Below, in pieces: positions 19,383 to 28,206 of a stretch of 64,000 bases of DNA; positions within the stretch are counted from its first letter, which is position 1; every line of letters begins with the position of its first letter. A program made the position numbers and the translations under genes. The notes under the pieces were generated by a model. It saw nothing but the letters and a program-made list of their open reading frames with translations, did no database searches and was not told the origin of the DNA. The DNA comes from Clostridium estertheticum (lineage in GTDB: Bacteria > Bacillota > Clostridia > Clostridiales > Clostridiaceae): NCBI RefSeq assembly GCF_026650985.1, contig NZ_CP086239.1, positions 1,116,001-1,180,000 of the forward strand, read 5' to 3'.

Positions 19383-20558
19383 TTAAAATTCTTCAGTTTC
19401 TAATTTAAATCCTTCTATAACTATGTCATCCTCAATCTCAATAAGTAGACATCTTCTACCATCCTTGTTTCTTACCTGTTTAATCGAGTTAAGATCTTTT
19501 GGAGTTAAAGTGATATTTGCGATTTCACTAGTAATTTTAATTGATTTAGAATTAAATTCTGGTACAATATTATTTATCTTAAAATCATACTTACTACCGC
19601 AAGTCTCTTCAAATGCCGTGTCTATATCAGAGATGATCTCTGCGCCACAATTACTAAGAATATTTTTTACATCTATAACTCCAAGGATTGGAGTTTCGCC
19701 ATCGTAAGCTTGCTCTGCTAACTCATGTATATTAGCATAGATATCTTGCATAAGTTCTGGTTTTATTTTATCTCCAATTATAGATTTTAATATATCACCA
19801 AAGCAATTTTTTTCATCTTCAGCAGTAAATTTGAAACCACAGTTAAGAACATTTTCTATAAAAGCTGAATTTAATTCCTTAGGCTTTGAAGCATAATATA
19901 AACACTTATTAAAGTCTGAATAACCGCAACTAAGGCTAGGGAACATAAACCCTTCGAGTGGAGCATTAAGATTAATAACTGAATCTAGAACTGAATTTGC
20001 TTTAAATTCTTTATCAGTATAATCGAATTTTAGCGTTCTCTTTGGAATGTCTATTTTATTAACACTGGATAAAATAAAATTAAAAGCCTTCATTGAATCT
20101 TGGATACTTTCATCTGCGTCCATATTCTTATGACTTGACCCTATATAGTACTCAGCTTTTATAAATGTCACAACAACATCCGTTTCATATTTATAATTAG
20201 CTGCAATTTTATTAATGATTATATTAATATTACTTTCTATTTCATCTTTAGTATTTGATTTTAAGGCGTTTGTTAAAAATTTCTGAGTGTTATCCTCATC
20301 TTCGATATTTTGAAAATCTAATTCAAATATCTTAGTATCAAGTGCACCTGTAAGAACTTTCTTAAAATTTCCTAGAAATAGTTCTCTTTTATCAACATCC
20401 ATTCTATCAAAGTAATCAAACTCTGAATGGATAATAGGTTCATAATCAATTTGTACATTATCCTTTTTTAGATAAACGCTATAAATCTCCTCAATTTTTA
20501 TCATACCATTGTCTAATTTAAATTCTTTTCTTATATCTGCTAATTCTTTTTTATTCAT
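19383..20558 (-). CDS. DUF4317 family protein
   Basis: Protein of 391 residues matching the uncharacterised DUF4317 family of Firmicutes, recognised by the N-terminus NKKELADIRKEFKL and overall length. It is acidic, without signal peptide or membrane helices. AGAGGT lies 6 nt before the ATG. It is monocistronic, or possibly downstream of nudC on the same strand (57-bp gap). The function is unknown and nothing in the sequence points to an enzyme active site. Confidence 0.75.
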   Translation of the reverse strand: MNKKELADIRKEFKLDNGMIKIEEIYSVYLKKDNVQIDYEPIIHSEFDYFDRMDVDKRELFLGNFKKVLTGALDTKIFELDFQNIEDEDNTQKFLTNALKSNTKDEIESNINIIINKIAANYKYETDVVVTFIKAEYYIGSSHKNMDADESIQDSMKAFNFILSSVNKIDIPKRTLKFDYTDKEFKANSVLDSVINLNAPLEGFMFPSLSCGYSDFNKCLYYASKPKELNSAFIENVLNCGFKFTAEDEKNCFGDILKSIIGDKIKPELMQDIYANIHELAEQAYDGETPILGVIDVKNILSNCGAEIISDIDTAFEETCGSKYDFKINNIVPEFNSKSIKITSEIANITLTPKDLNSIKQVRNKDGRRCLLIEIEDDIVIEGFKLETEEF

Positions 20559-20615
20559 AATTAACCTCTTTTCGTTGTTATTGTATATTAAATTATCTCC
20601 TGGGTCGTTGCTTAA

Positions 20616-21452
20616 TTAATAATTTTCTACAAACCAATCAATTAATTTTTTAGCTATACTTATACTGTCTGGTGTTATAGGCATATCACTTGGACTATAC
20701 CAATTAGCATGACCTATTTCTTCTCCATCCACTTGTATTTCTCCACTTGCATATTCGGCAGTGAATCCAATCATTATAGAATTTGGGAAAGGCCAAGGTT
20801 GATTCCCAAAATAGCTAATGTTCTTTACAGTAATTCCTGTTTCTTCCTCTACCTCCCGAACAACACAATCCTCAAAGGTTTCTCCAACCTCTAAAAATCC
20901 AGAAACTACACTATATAAATCTTTAGGAAACTGAAGGTTATGAGCAAGAAGTAATTTTCCGTCACGTACAACAGCTACAATTATGGCTGGCGATATTCTA
21001 GGATAATTTGAGAGGCCACATTTTGGACATTTTTTAGCCCTTTCTCCGTTCACTTTTTGAGTTAATGTGCCACATCTCCCACAATATACATGATCATTAT
21101 TCCAATTTACTACTTGAACAGCCCTACCTCCAATCCAAAACATATCTTCTGGTAGCTTATGAGTTAAAGATTTAAGGTTCATACAAAACATAACATTTGG
21201 AATAAGAACGTCTTCACTTATTTCCCCACAGTAACAATTTATTCCATTTTCAGAACCCAAGAATTGAACATTATGCATTTCTAAATTTTCTAATTCATTA
21301 ATAGTTGGTATACTTGCTATATTATTTTCTAATTTCACTAGTAATTTATCATTGCAAAACAGAAAATATAAATCCATATTCGTTTTAGGCAAAACTGCAA
21401 CTACTCCAGGTATATAATTTGTGTTATTTGCATTGTTACACATTAATATCAT
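20616..21452 (-). CDS. nudC: NAD(+) diphosphatase NudC
   Basis: Nudix hydrolase that cleaves NADH/NAD and can remove NAD caps from RNA. It has 278 residues. A central zinc ribbon has CGRC and CPKC pairs. The Nudix box is GFLEVGETFEDCVVREVEEE. The NudC-specific sequence QPWPFPNS follows it. Two starts are possible: ATG at 21452 (GGAG only 2 nt away) and ATG at 21443 (GGAG 11 nt away); both give complete domains. It is transcribed divergently from deoD. Confidence 0.92.
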   Translation of the reverse strand: MILMCNNANNTNYIPGVVAVLPKTNMDLYFLFCNDKLLVKLENNIASIPTINELENLEMHNVQFLGSENGINCYCGEISEDVLIPNVMFCMNLKSLTHKLPEDMFWIGGRAVQVVNWNNDHVYCGRCGTLTQKVNGERAKKCPKCGLSNYPRISPAIIVAVVRDGKLLLAHNLQFPKDLYSVVSGFLEVGETFEDCVVREVEEETGITVKNISYFGNQPWPFPNSIMIGFTAEYASGEIQVDGEEIGHANWYSPSDMPITPDSISIAKKLIDWFVENY

Positions 21453-21660
21453 ATCTCCAATCTATAGTTATATCGTACCTATTTAATAAGTACGATATGT
21501 TATTCAATATTCATATAAATATCACGTAATTATATCATATATATATATGTTTTGATATTTAAAAAGGGATAATATAGTAAAAATATGATATAAATTAAAA
21601 TTGTATCATATTTTAATAGTGAGTCTAATTTAAAAAACAGCTCAAGAAAATATTAATATT

Positions 21661-21690
21661 TAGTTTACATACTTAAAATTATGTAAACTA
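21661..21690. promoter_or_regulatory. Perfect inverted repeat, candidate operator
   Basis: TAGTTTACATA (21661-21671) and TATGTAAACTA (21680-21690) with an 8-nt spacer, in the nudC-deoD divergent region. A further TGTAAAC half-site follows at about 21700. The TGTAAAC core recurs at 59322-59340. The rest of the nudC-deoD gap is very A/T-rich with no gene. Confidence 0.55.
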
Positions 21691-21762
21691 ATCTGAAAAT
21701 GTAAACCAAAATAAAAAAAATATTAACTAATAAAAAAACCGAAATAAAAAAATAAATATACA

Positions 21763-21792
21763 ATACCAAAACATTCTATATTTTGGTATAAT
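21763..21792 (+). promoter_or_regulatory. deoD promoter overlapped by an inverted repeat
   Basis: ATACCAAAA (21763-21771) and TTTTGGTAT (21781-21789) form a perfect 9-bp inverted repeat. The -10 box TATAAT (21787-21792) overlaps the right arm, so a bound repressor would block RNA polymerase. The -35 is not consensus. Confidence 0.55.
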
Positions 21793-21849
21793 ATAAATAA
21801 TACTAAAATATTATTTAAAAAATGAAAAACAATTATAAGGAGGTTCAAT

Positions 21850-22563
21850 ATGATACCTACACCACATATTGAAGTAAAAGAAAAAGGAATTATTGCAAAA
21901 ACAGTATTAATGCCAGGAGATCCATTGCGTGCAAAATTTATTGCAGAGACTTTTTTAGAAAATGTTCTTAAATTTAATACGGTGCGAAATATATTCGGAT
22001 ACACTGGTACATATAAGGGACGTAAAATTTCTGTAATGGCTAGTGGCATGGGTATGCCAAGTATCGGCATCTACTCATATGAGTTATTTGATTTTTATGA
22101 GGTAGAAAATATTATACGTATTGGTTCTTGTGGTGCTTACACTACTGATTTGAAATTATATGATGTAATATTATGTACGCAAGCTTGGAGTGAATCAACG
22201 TATGCAAAAGTTCAAAGTGGATATGATAAAGATACTATCGATGCATCATCTTTACTTAATAATAAGTTAGAAAAAATTGCAGATGATTTAGGAATTATAG
22301 TCCATAAAGAAAAAATTCACTCTTCGGATGTATTTTATAGTAAAAATATTGATAGTTATAAGGATATTTATGAAAAGCACGGTTGTACTTGCGTAGAAAT
22401 GGAATCTTTTGCTTTATTTAGTAATGCAAAAGTATTAAATAAGAAAGCAGCTTGTTTATTAACAGTATCAGACAATTTAGTAACTCATGAGTTAACTACT
22501 TCTAAAGAAAGACAACAATCATTCACAAATATGATAGAAATAGCTTTAGAGATGGCAGAATAA
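21850..22563 (+). CDS. deoD: Purine-nucleoside phosphorylase DeoD
   Basis: Hexameric (low specificity) purine-nucleoside phosphorylase of the salvage pathway; 237 residues. Phosphate/ribose-binding motifs include MPGDPLRAKFIAE, VMASGMGMPSIGIYSYEL, and RIGSCGAY. VEMESFALF contacts the ribose, and the general-acid aspartate is in LTVSDNLVTHE. AAGGAGG precedes the ATG. It is a single-gene unit with its own operator-like promoter and a terminator. Confidence 0.95.
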   Translation: MIPTPHIEVKEKGIIAKTVLMPGDPLRAKFIAETFLENVLKFNTVRNIFGYTGTYKGRKISVMASGMGMPSIGIYSYELFDFYEVENIIRIGSCGAYTTDLKLYDVILCTQAWSESTYAKVQSGYDKDTIDASSLLNNKLEKIADDLGIIVHKEKIHSSDVFYSKNIDSYKDIYEKHGCTCVEMESFALFSNAKVLNKKAACLLTVSDNLVTHELTTSKERQQSFTNMIEIALEMAE

Positions 22564-22573
22564 CATTATATAA

Positions 22574-22613
22574 TAAAAAAATCCTCAATATAAAATTATT
22601 GGGGATTTTTTTA
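22574..22613 (+). terminator. Terminator after deoD
   Basis: AAAAAATCCTCAATA and TTATTGGGGATTTTTTT arms, with a T-tail. It probably also serves the convergent phosphate transporter gene. Confidence 0.85.
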
Positions 22614-22657
22614 AAGTTTTAATGCTATTATATACAATTTACTTAAAATGTATTGTA

Positions 22658-23656
22658 TTATCTATAAAATACAAGTGCAATTGCTGACGATATAAGGGCA
22701 CTACACGGAATAGTTAAAACCCATGCAACGAGTATAGTTCTCGCAAGGCTCCATCTAACGGCAGAAAGCCTTTTACAAGACCCTACACCCATTATTGCGC
22801 TAGTTATTACATGAGTTGTGCTCACCGGTGCACCTAATGCAGTAGCTGCTTGAATAGTAAGTGCAGCTGCAGTTTCTGCCGCAAATCCATCAATTGGCTC
22901 TAGCTTTATCATATTAACACCCATGGTTTTTATTATTTTCCAACCACCTACCATTGTACCGAGTGACATTGCTAACGCACAAGAAATTTTTACCCACAAG
23001 GGTATAGCAAAGTTAGTTGCATTTAAAAAGCCACCAGCAATTAGTGCCATAGTTATAACACCCATAGATTTTTGAGCATCATTTGAACCATGACTATATG
23101 CCATTAAAGCAGCAGAACAAATTTGTAATTTTTTAAACACACCATTAACTTTTTTATGAGTTGCTTTATGGAATAACCATGTAAGCAAAAACATAAATAA
23201 AAATCCAAATACAAGTCCTATTATTGGTGACGATATAAGTGGGATTATTATTTTATCAACAAACCCTTTCCAATTAACTACAGAAAAATCAAGTTTATGA
23301 GTAGTTATGGATGCACCTAAAAGTCCACCAACAAGTGCATGAGAAGAAGAACTAGGGATAGCATAATACCAAGTTATTAGGTTCCAAATAATAGCACCTA
23401 CTAGGGCTATAGCTACAATTTGAGGAGTAGCTATACCATTGTTTATTATTCCCGTTCCTATAGTTTTTGCAACTTCTGTATGTAACATAGCACCAACAAA
23501 ATTTAGTACTGCAGCCATTCCTAATGCTTGCATAGGTGTAAGTACTTTAGTACCAATAGATGTAGCAATAGAATTAGCTGTATCGTGAAATCCATTTATA
23601 AAATCAAAGATAAGAGCTAATATTATTACAACAACTATTATTGATGAACTAAGCAT
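22658..23656 (-). CDS. pit: Inorganic phosphate transporter, PiT family
   Basis: Low-affinity, cation-coupled phosphate permease of 332 residues with about ten transmembrane helices. The two inverted PiT signatures are visible: DFINGFHDTANSIATSIG in the N-terminal half and the GSNDAQKSMG plus STTHVITSAIMGVG segments in the C-terminal half, with SSSSHALVGGLLGA between. Its start overlaps the upstream PhoU-like gene by 8 bp, the usual arrangement for Pit with a DUF47 partner. It complements the ABC-type Pst system at 5.6-9.9 kb. Confidence 0.93.
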   Translation of the reverse strand: MLSSSIIVVVIILALIFDFINGFHDTANSIATSIGTKVLTPMQALGMAAVLNFVGAMLHTEVAKTIGTGIINNGIATPQIVAIALVGAIIWNLITWYYAIPSSSSHALVGGLLGASITTHKLDFSVVNWKGFVDKIIIPLISSPIIGLVFGFLFMFLLTWLFHKATHKKVNGVFKKLQICSAALMAYSHGSNDAQKSMGVITMALIAGGFLNATNFAIPLWVKISCALAMSLGTMVGGWKIIKTMGVNMIKLEPIDGFAAETAAALTIQAATALGAPVSTTHVITSAIMGVGSCKRLSAVRWSLARTILVAWVLTIPCSALISSAIALVFYR

Positions 23657-24272
23657 ATTTCATACCAACTCCTCGGATTTCATTTGCAAGTGTTTCACAA
23701 GCATCAATGCTATCTTCTAGATAATGGTATAAATCTTTCCATTTCATTACGAACAAAATATCTTCGGGATTTTCGAATAGTTTTCTCATCGCTTTTCTGT
23801 AAATTAAATCAGCTTCGTTTTCCAAAGTGTTTATATCGATGATCTTATCCACTAAGATAGTGCTTTTGCGAAGGGATTTTAATTCTAAAATCACCTTAAC
23901 AAGGTCTGATGAGACAACCATAAGTTTATCAACGAGTTCAATAGCTTCTGGAGTAGCCGAGGTCACATTATACATATAGAACAAATGGGCTGTAGATTCA
24001 ATACTATCAGTAATATTATCTATTCCTTTTGTTATATTAAATATATCTTCTCTGTCTAGTGGAGTTATAAACATTTTCTTAGTATATTCAATTAATTCAT
24101 GTGTTACAATGTCGCCTTCATGTTCAAGCTTTACTAGTTTCTCTAATCTTTCATTAGGATTATCGAGTTCATTCATTAACAATTTTAGCTCTTTTGCGGA
24201 ACTATTAAATATTTCAGCTCCCTTCGAGAAAAGCTCAAAAAACAAATTGTCTTGTGGTTTAAAATTAAACAT
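23649..24272 (-). CDS. DUF47 family PhoU-like Pit accessory protein
   Basis: Helical protein of 207 residues of the DUF47/TIGR00153 family, a PhoU-like bundle paired with PiT permeases and thought to modulate them. Conserved features include KLEHEGDIVTHELIEY and FITPLDREDIFNITKGIDNI, giving the acidic metal-binding helices. GGAGG lies 6 nt before the ATG. It is the first gene of a two-gene operon with pit. Confidence 0.9.
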   Translation of the reverse strand: MFNFKPQDNLFFELFSKGAEIFNSSAKELKLLMNELDNPNERLEKLVKLEHEGDIVTHELIEYTKKMFITPLDREDIFNITKGIDNITDSIESTAHLFYMYNVTSATPEAIELVDKLMVVSSDLVKVILELKSLRKSTILVDKIIDINTLENEADLIYRKAMRKLFENPEDILFVMKWKDLYHYLEDSIDACETLANEIRGVGMKYA

Positions 24273-24501
24273 ATATTGTTCCTCCTTCGATAAATAAAAA
24301 ACATGTTTTAAATTAAAATTTGTACTACTAAATTTAAAATTAAGATATATTTTAAACCGTACAAGCCTAATTATATGATATTACTTAACAAAGTACAATA
24401 TTGTATTAATATATTTAACATAACTTAACGTAGGCTGTATTATTAAGTCATGAAATACAATAATTTACTTTATTTTAGCGTAATTTTTATATTAATGTAA
24501 A

Positions 24502-24517
24502 TAAGACAGCTGTCTTA
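24502..24517. repeat. 16-bp perfect palindrome in the 24.3-24.7 kb gap
   Basis: TAAGACAGCTGTCTTA is fully self-complementary. It lies in a 411-bp A/T-rich gap between the divergent DUF47 gene and the small gene at 24684. TTAACA-like motifs at 24385, 24415 and 24425 hint at phosphate control of the pit operon but are on the wrong strand for a simple Pho box. Nothing else was recognised in the gap. Confidence 0.5.
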
Positions 24518-24683
24518 GAGTATATTCTTTAAATGGAAGTAACCATATTCATATCTAAACTAAATATTTTATTATTAATGTAAGATTATAATAAAAATTT
24601 GTGATATACTTTTAGTCGAGTTTAGGATTTTATTTAGGTATTATTTCAATAAAAACTAATTATAAATCAATGAGGAGTACAAT

Positions 24684-24920
24684 ATGAGAAAAATTTATAA
24701 AAACCCAAAAGAATTAGGAACATGTTTAAAAGATTTAGTAGATTTTTATTTAGATGATGTTATAGAATATAATAAGCTAAAAGAAAAAATAATTATATTA
24801 GCCAATGCCAACGAGGATAAACTTTCTAAGGAAGGATCTATTCCTATAAAAATTTCTAATATACTAGGTGACTCTAGAGTAGCTATTATTAAGAAAATAT
24901 TATCTGAAAAAGAAAATTAA
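24684..24920 (+). CDS. Small clostridial protein, possibly TIGR04540-type (78 aa)
   Basis: A 78-residue protein resembling a small family described only from clostridia. Features are an N-terminal KNPKELGTCLKDLVDFYL helix, a central Lys-rich helix and a C-terminal IPIKISNILGDSRVAIIKKIL stretch. AGGAG precedes the ATG. It is probably cytoplasmic; there is no operon partner and the function is unknown. The family assignment is from memory of its size and layout and should be treated as tentative. Confidence 0.6.
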   Translation: MRKIYKNPKELGTCLKDLVDFYLDDVIEYNKLKEKIIILANANEDKLSKEGSIPIKISNILGDSRVAIIKKILSEKEN

Positions 24921-25035
24921 TTTTTATAATTTCATCAAAAAAGTAGGCTATGTATCACAGAATAACAAACCACTTGTATATATCTTACGTAAATTATATA
25001 ATGTATTAAGGTAAAAATGTTTAAATAGCAAGAAG

Positions 25036-25200
25036 TGGTATAATGACTAAAAATAAATGATAAGAATACACAATAAATTATTATCATTAATGGAATTCGT
25101 CGAGGGCTATTTGATTTTAAAAAGGTATCAAATTGCAGGCTTTTAGTCAGCTATCTGTGCCTTAATATTTTAATCATTAGCCCTATTTATTTTATACGAT
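25036..25200 (+). ncRNA. Candidate structured RNA or leader upstream of the pullulanase-like gene
   Basis: An extended -10, TGGTATAAT (25036-25044), precedes two helices. Helix A pairs AATGATAA (25056-25063) with TTATCATT (25081-25088). Helix B pairs AGGGCTA (25103-25109) with TAGCCCT (25178-25184) and encloses a smaller TTTGAT/ATCAAA stem (25110-25115, 25127-25132). The enclosed region is less A/T-rich than its surroundings. There is no open reading frame and no match to a riboswitch class I can name. The rest of the 24921-25365 gap holds the promoter at 25249 and nothing else recognised. Confidence 0.35.
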
Positions 25201-25248
25201 ATTAATTAGTATATTGCTAAAACTTAACAAAATAAGGATTTCATTTAG

Positions 25249-25277
25249 TTGATTGTTGTAAAATATTTCAATATAAT
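25249..25277 (+). promoter_or_regulatory. Promoter of the pullulanase-like gene
   Basis: TTGATT (25249-25254), 17-nt spacer, TATAAT (25272-25277). The same hexamers and spacing occur before the second pullulanase gene at 37293-37321. Confidence 0.6.
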
Positions 25278-25365
25278 ATATACTAAATTTATTCGCAATT
25301 ATTATATAAGTTATAAGTAAATCAAAAAAATATAGACCATAATTTTATTTTTAGGGGAGAAATTT

Positions 25366-28086
25366 ATGAACTTTTGGAACGGGAATAACAAAAGAAATAC
25401 TTTAATTATTTTTCTTACTACTGTTTTAGTTATGACAGGATTTCTTTTTATATTGCCAAATATCCACACCTTTGCACAGAGTGATAAAACAAAGATAATT
25501 ATTCATTATGCTAGAAATGCAGACAATAATTCAAAATGGAAGATGTGGTTATGGTCTGACAAAAAAGATGGAAATAAGTTTGATTTTACTAGTAAAGATT
25601 CATTTGGTCAGATTGGTGAAACTGAGTTTGATGGAGACTTTAATAAAGTAGGTTTTATAATTTACACAAATGAGTGGAAAAAAGATACAGACGATGATAG
25701 ATTTATTGAAAAGTTCAAGAATGGTGTAGGTGAAATTTGGATTAATGGTGGAGATCCTAAAATATACTATTCTTTAGCTGAAGCAACCAAATTAAAAGTT
25801 ACCATACCTGGTAAGGTTATAAACAAACCCAATAAATTTGTAAGTGCAAAATTAGATGATTTGAAAACCATAAACATAGAAACCAATGTATCATTTCCAT
25901 TTGTTGCGGCGGATGCTCAAGGCTTTATAGTTAAATCAAATGGAAAAGCTTTAAAAATAAATAAAATAACAAGCTCAAAGGTAATTGGTGGTTTTACAAC
26001 AGTTGCGAATATAGAACTTAGTGAAAATGTAAATTTAAATCAAACCCTTACAATCTCAAAGACAGCTTTTCCAGAAAAGGAAATAGTATTTGGTGATGTA
26101 ATGCAAAGTGCTAGTTTTGAAAAAATGTTTTCTTATGAAGGAAATGATTTGGGTAATACTTATTCTACTAGCAAAACGAGCTTTAAAGTCTGGGCACCGA
26201 CTGCAACCGATGTAAAGCTAGTAACCTATGAACATTGGAATGATAAAACTGGCACTGAAATCAAAATGAAGAAGAGTGAAAAGGGAACATGGTCTTATGA
26301 CCTAAATGGAAATCAAAGTGGTATATTGTATACTTATAAAGTTAACATTAAAGGCGTTTGGAATGAGGCTGTGGATCCTTATGCACGTTCTGTATCCGCA
26401 AATGGTGATAAGGGTGCTGTAGTAGATCTTAAGAAAACAGACCCTACTATTTGGAAGCCAAATGAAAAACCTGACTTTTCGAATTTAACTGACGCAATTA
26501 TATATGAACTACATGTTAGAGACTTCTCAATAGACACGAACAGTGGTATAAAAAATAAAGGCAAATTCTTAGCATTTACTGAAATGGGCACAAAGGGAAT
26601 TGATGGTAACTCGACAGGAATTGATTATATAAAGGCATTAGGGGTAACCCATGTGGAGCTTATGCCCATATTCGATTACTCTACTATAAATGAAACTTCA
26701 AATAAAGCACAATTTAATTGGGGTTACAATCCAAAAAATTACAATGCACCTGAAGGAAGTTATTCAACTAACCCATATAACCCTACCACGCGAGTTAAAG
26801 AATTAAAACAAGCAGTACAAGCCCTTCACGATAATGGATTAAGAGTAAACGTGGATGTAGCTTATGACCACATGTACAGCGGTACTAATTCTAATTTCAA
26901 TAAAATAGTACCTGGGTACTATTTTAGAACTAATTCAAATGAAAGTGGTTATGGAAATACAATAGCTTCTGAAAATGTTATGGCAAGAAAATTCATTGTT
27001 GATTCAGTTATCTATTGGGCAAAAGAATATAATTTAGATGGATTCAAATTCGATCAGATGGGTCTTATTGATCTAAAGACTATGAATGAAATTAGAAAAA
27101 AACTAAGCAGTATAAATCCTTCTATTCTTGTTTTGGGAGATGGATCAGATAAGGGGACTACCCTTTCTCCAGAGTTAAAAGCAAATAAACAAAATGCAAG
27201 TAAACTTACTGAAATAACACAAACCAATGATGAAATAAGAGATGGTCTAAGTGGAAGTGTATTTTTCCCAAAAGCAAAAGGGTTCGTTAATGGTGCACTT
27301 CAAAAAGAGACAGCAATAAAAAAAGGAATAGTTGGGGGTATAGATTACTCTAATATTATAGAGACTTATGGTAATACAGAACCTGTACAAATTGTTAATT
27401 ATACTGAATCCCACGCTAATAATACCTTATGGGATAAGCTCCTTTTAACAAATCCTAAGGACAGTTATGAAATAAGAACAAAAATGCACAAAATGGCAGA
27501 TTCTATGATTCTTACTTCACAAGGTATTCCATTCTTCCAAGCGGGTCAAGAATTTTTAAGAACTAAAGCGGGTGTTAAAAATTCTTATAAGGCAAGTGAT
27601 AATGTAAATAAGATTGATTGGACAAGGGAATCTAAAAACATTGAAACTGTTGATTATTTCAAAGGCTTAATTGAATTAAGAAAAGCACATCCTGCCTTTA
27701 GAATGACCTCTGCGGATATGATTAAGAAAAATTTGAAATTTTTAGTAGTTCCTGAAAATGTTGTAGCATATGAAATGAATTACAATGCAAACATGGATAG
27801 TTGGGCGCACATTGTAGTTGCATATAATGCAAATAGGGAGGATAAGACTGTAAAATTATCAAATAATGGCACATGGAATATCGTAGTAGATGGTGATAAA
27901 GCAGGAGTTAAAACTATAAAACAATTTAATGGAGAATATTTAGTCGTTCCTGCACTAAGCTCTATTGTGATTTATTATGAATCAGAAAATATATTTACAT
28001 CATTAACTTTTAGGACGTATATTATATTAGCTCTAGTTGTAGTTGCTTGTATAATGTTCTTTTTGAAAAAGAGAAAAAAAATCTAA
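25366..28086 (+). CDS. Membrane-anchored pullulanase-like protein with altered catalytic residues
   Basis: GH13 type I pullulanase-like protein of 906 residues. Order: signal peptide (about 1-37); CBM41-like starch-binding domain (IIIHYARN, KMWLWSD; about 45-140); a linker domain; CBM48 (about 255-370); GH13 barrel (about 380-750); C-terminal domain; then a membrane helix and KKRKKI tail. The family motif FNWGYNP is present. Of the usual catalytic residues, Asp497 (VDVAYDH) and nucleophile Asp563 (GFKFDQMG) are kept. The invariant Arg of region II is Lys561, the acid/base Glu of region III is Asp592 (GDGSD), and the region IV HD pair is His683-Ala684 (ESHANN). It is probably catalytically impaired, perhaps a surface glucan-binding protein. 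Confidence 0.85.
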   Translation: MNFWNGNNKRNTLIIFLTTVLVMTGFLFILPNIHTFAQSDKTKIIIHYARNADNNSKWKMWLWSDKKDGNKFDFTSKDSFGQIGETEFDGDFNKVGFIIYTNEWKKDTDDDRFIEKFKNGVGEIWINGGDPKIYYSLAEATKLKVTIPGKVINKPNKFVSAKLDDLKTINIETNVSFPFVAADAQGFIVKSNGKALKINKITSSKVIGGFTTVANIELSENVNLNQTLTISKTAFPEKEIVFGDVMQSASFEKMFSYEGNDLGNTYSTSKTSFKVWAPTATDVKLVTYEHWNDKTGTEIKMKKSEKGTWSYDLNGNQSGILYTYKVNIKGVWNEAVDPYARSVSANGDKGAVVDLKKTDPTIWKPNEKPDFSNLTDAIIYELHVRDFSIDTNSGIKNKGKFLAFTEMGTKGIDGNSTGIDYIKALGVTHVELMPIFDYSTINETSNKAQFNWGYNPKNYNAPEGSYSTNPYNPTTRVKELKQAVQALHDNGLRVNVDVAYDHMYSGTNSNFNKIVPGYYFRTNSNESGYGNTIASENVMARKFIVDSVIYWAKEYNLDGFKFDQMGLIDLKTMNEIRKKLSSINPSILVLGDGSDKGTTLSPELKANKQNASKLTEITQTNDEIRDGLSGSVFFPKAKGFVNGALQKETAIKKGIVGGIDYSNIIETYGNTEPVQIVNYTESHANNTLWDKLLLTNPKDSYEIRTKMHKMADSMILTSQGIPFFQAGQEFLRTKAGVKNSYKASDNVNKIDWTRESKNIETVDYFKGLIELRKAHPAFRMTSADMIKKNLKFLVVPENVVAYEMNYNANMDSWAHIVVAYNANREDKTVKLSNNGTWNIVVDGDKAGVKTIKQFNGEYLVVPALSSIVIYYESENIFTSLTFRTYIILALVVVACIMFFLKKRKKI

Positions 28087-28110
28087 AAATGCACTAGTTT
28101 GCGTATTTTT

Positions 28111-28143
28111 AAGGGTCCTGTATTAAAAAAAGGGCCCTTTTTT
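28111..28143 (+). terminator. Terminator after the pullulanase-like gene
   Basis: AAGGGTCC and GGGCCCTT arms with a 13-nt loop and a T-tail. A second overlapping hairpin (28084-28110) precedes it. Confidence 0.8.
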
Positions 28144-28206
28144 GCTTCATAATCAATAAATTTATACGGATTTCTCATTTTAAATATAGTCAAAAGAGGT
28201 GATAAC

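Noticed and set aside
24385-24430. TTAACA-like motifs that could be a Pho box for the pit operon
   Set aside because: Their orientation and spacing do not match the array before pstS, and such motifs are frequent in A/T-rich DNA.
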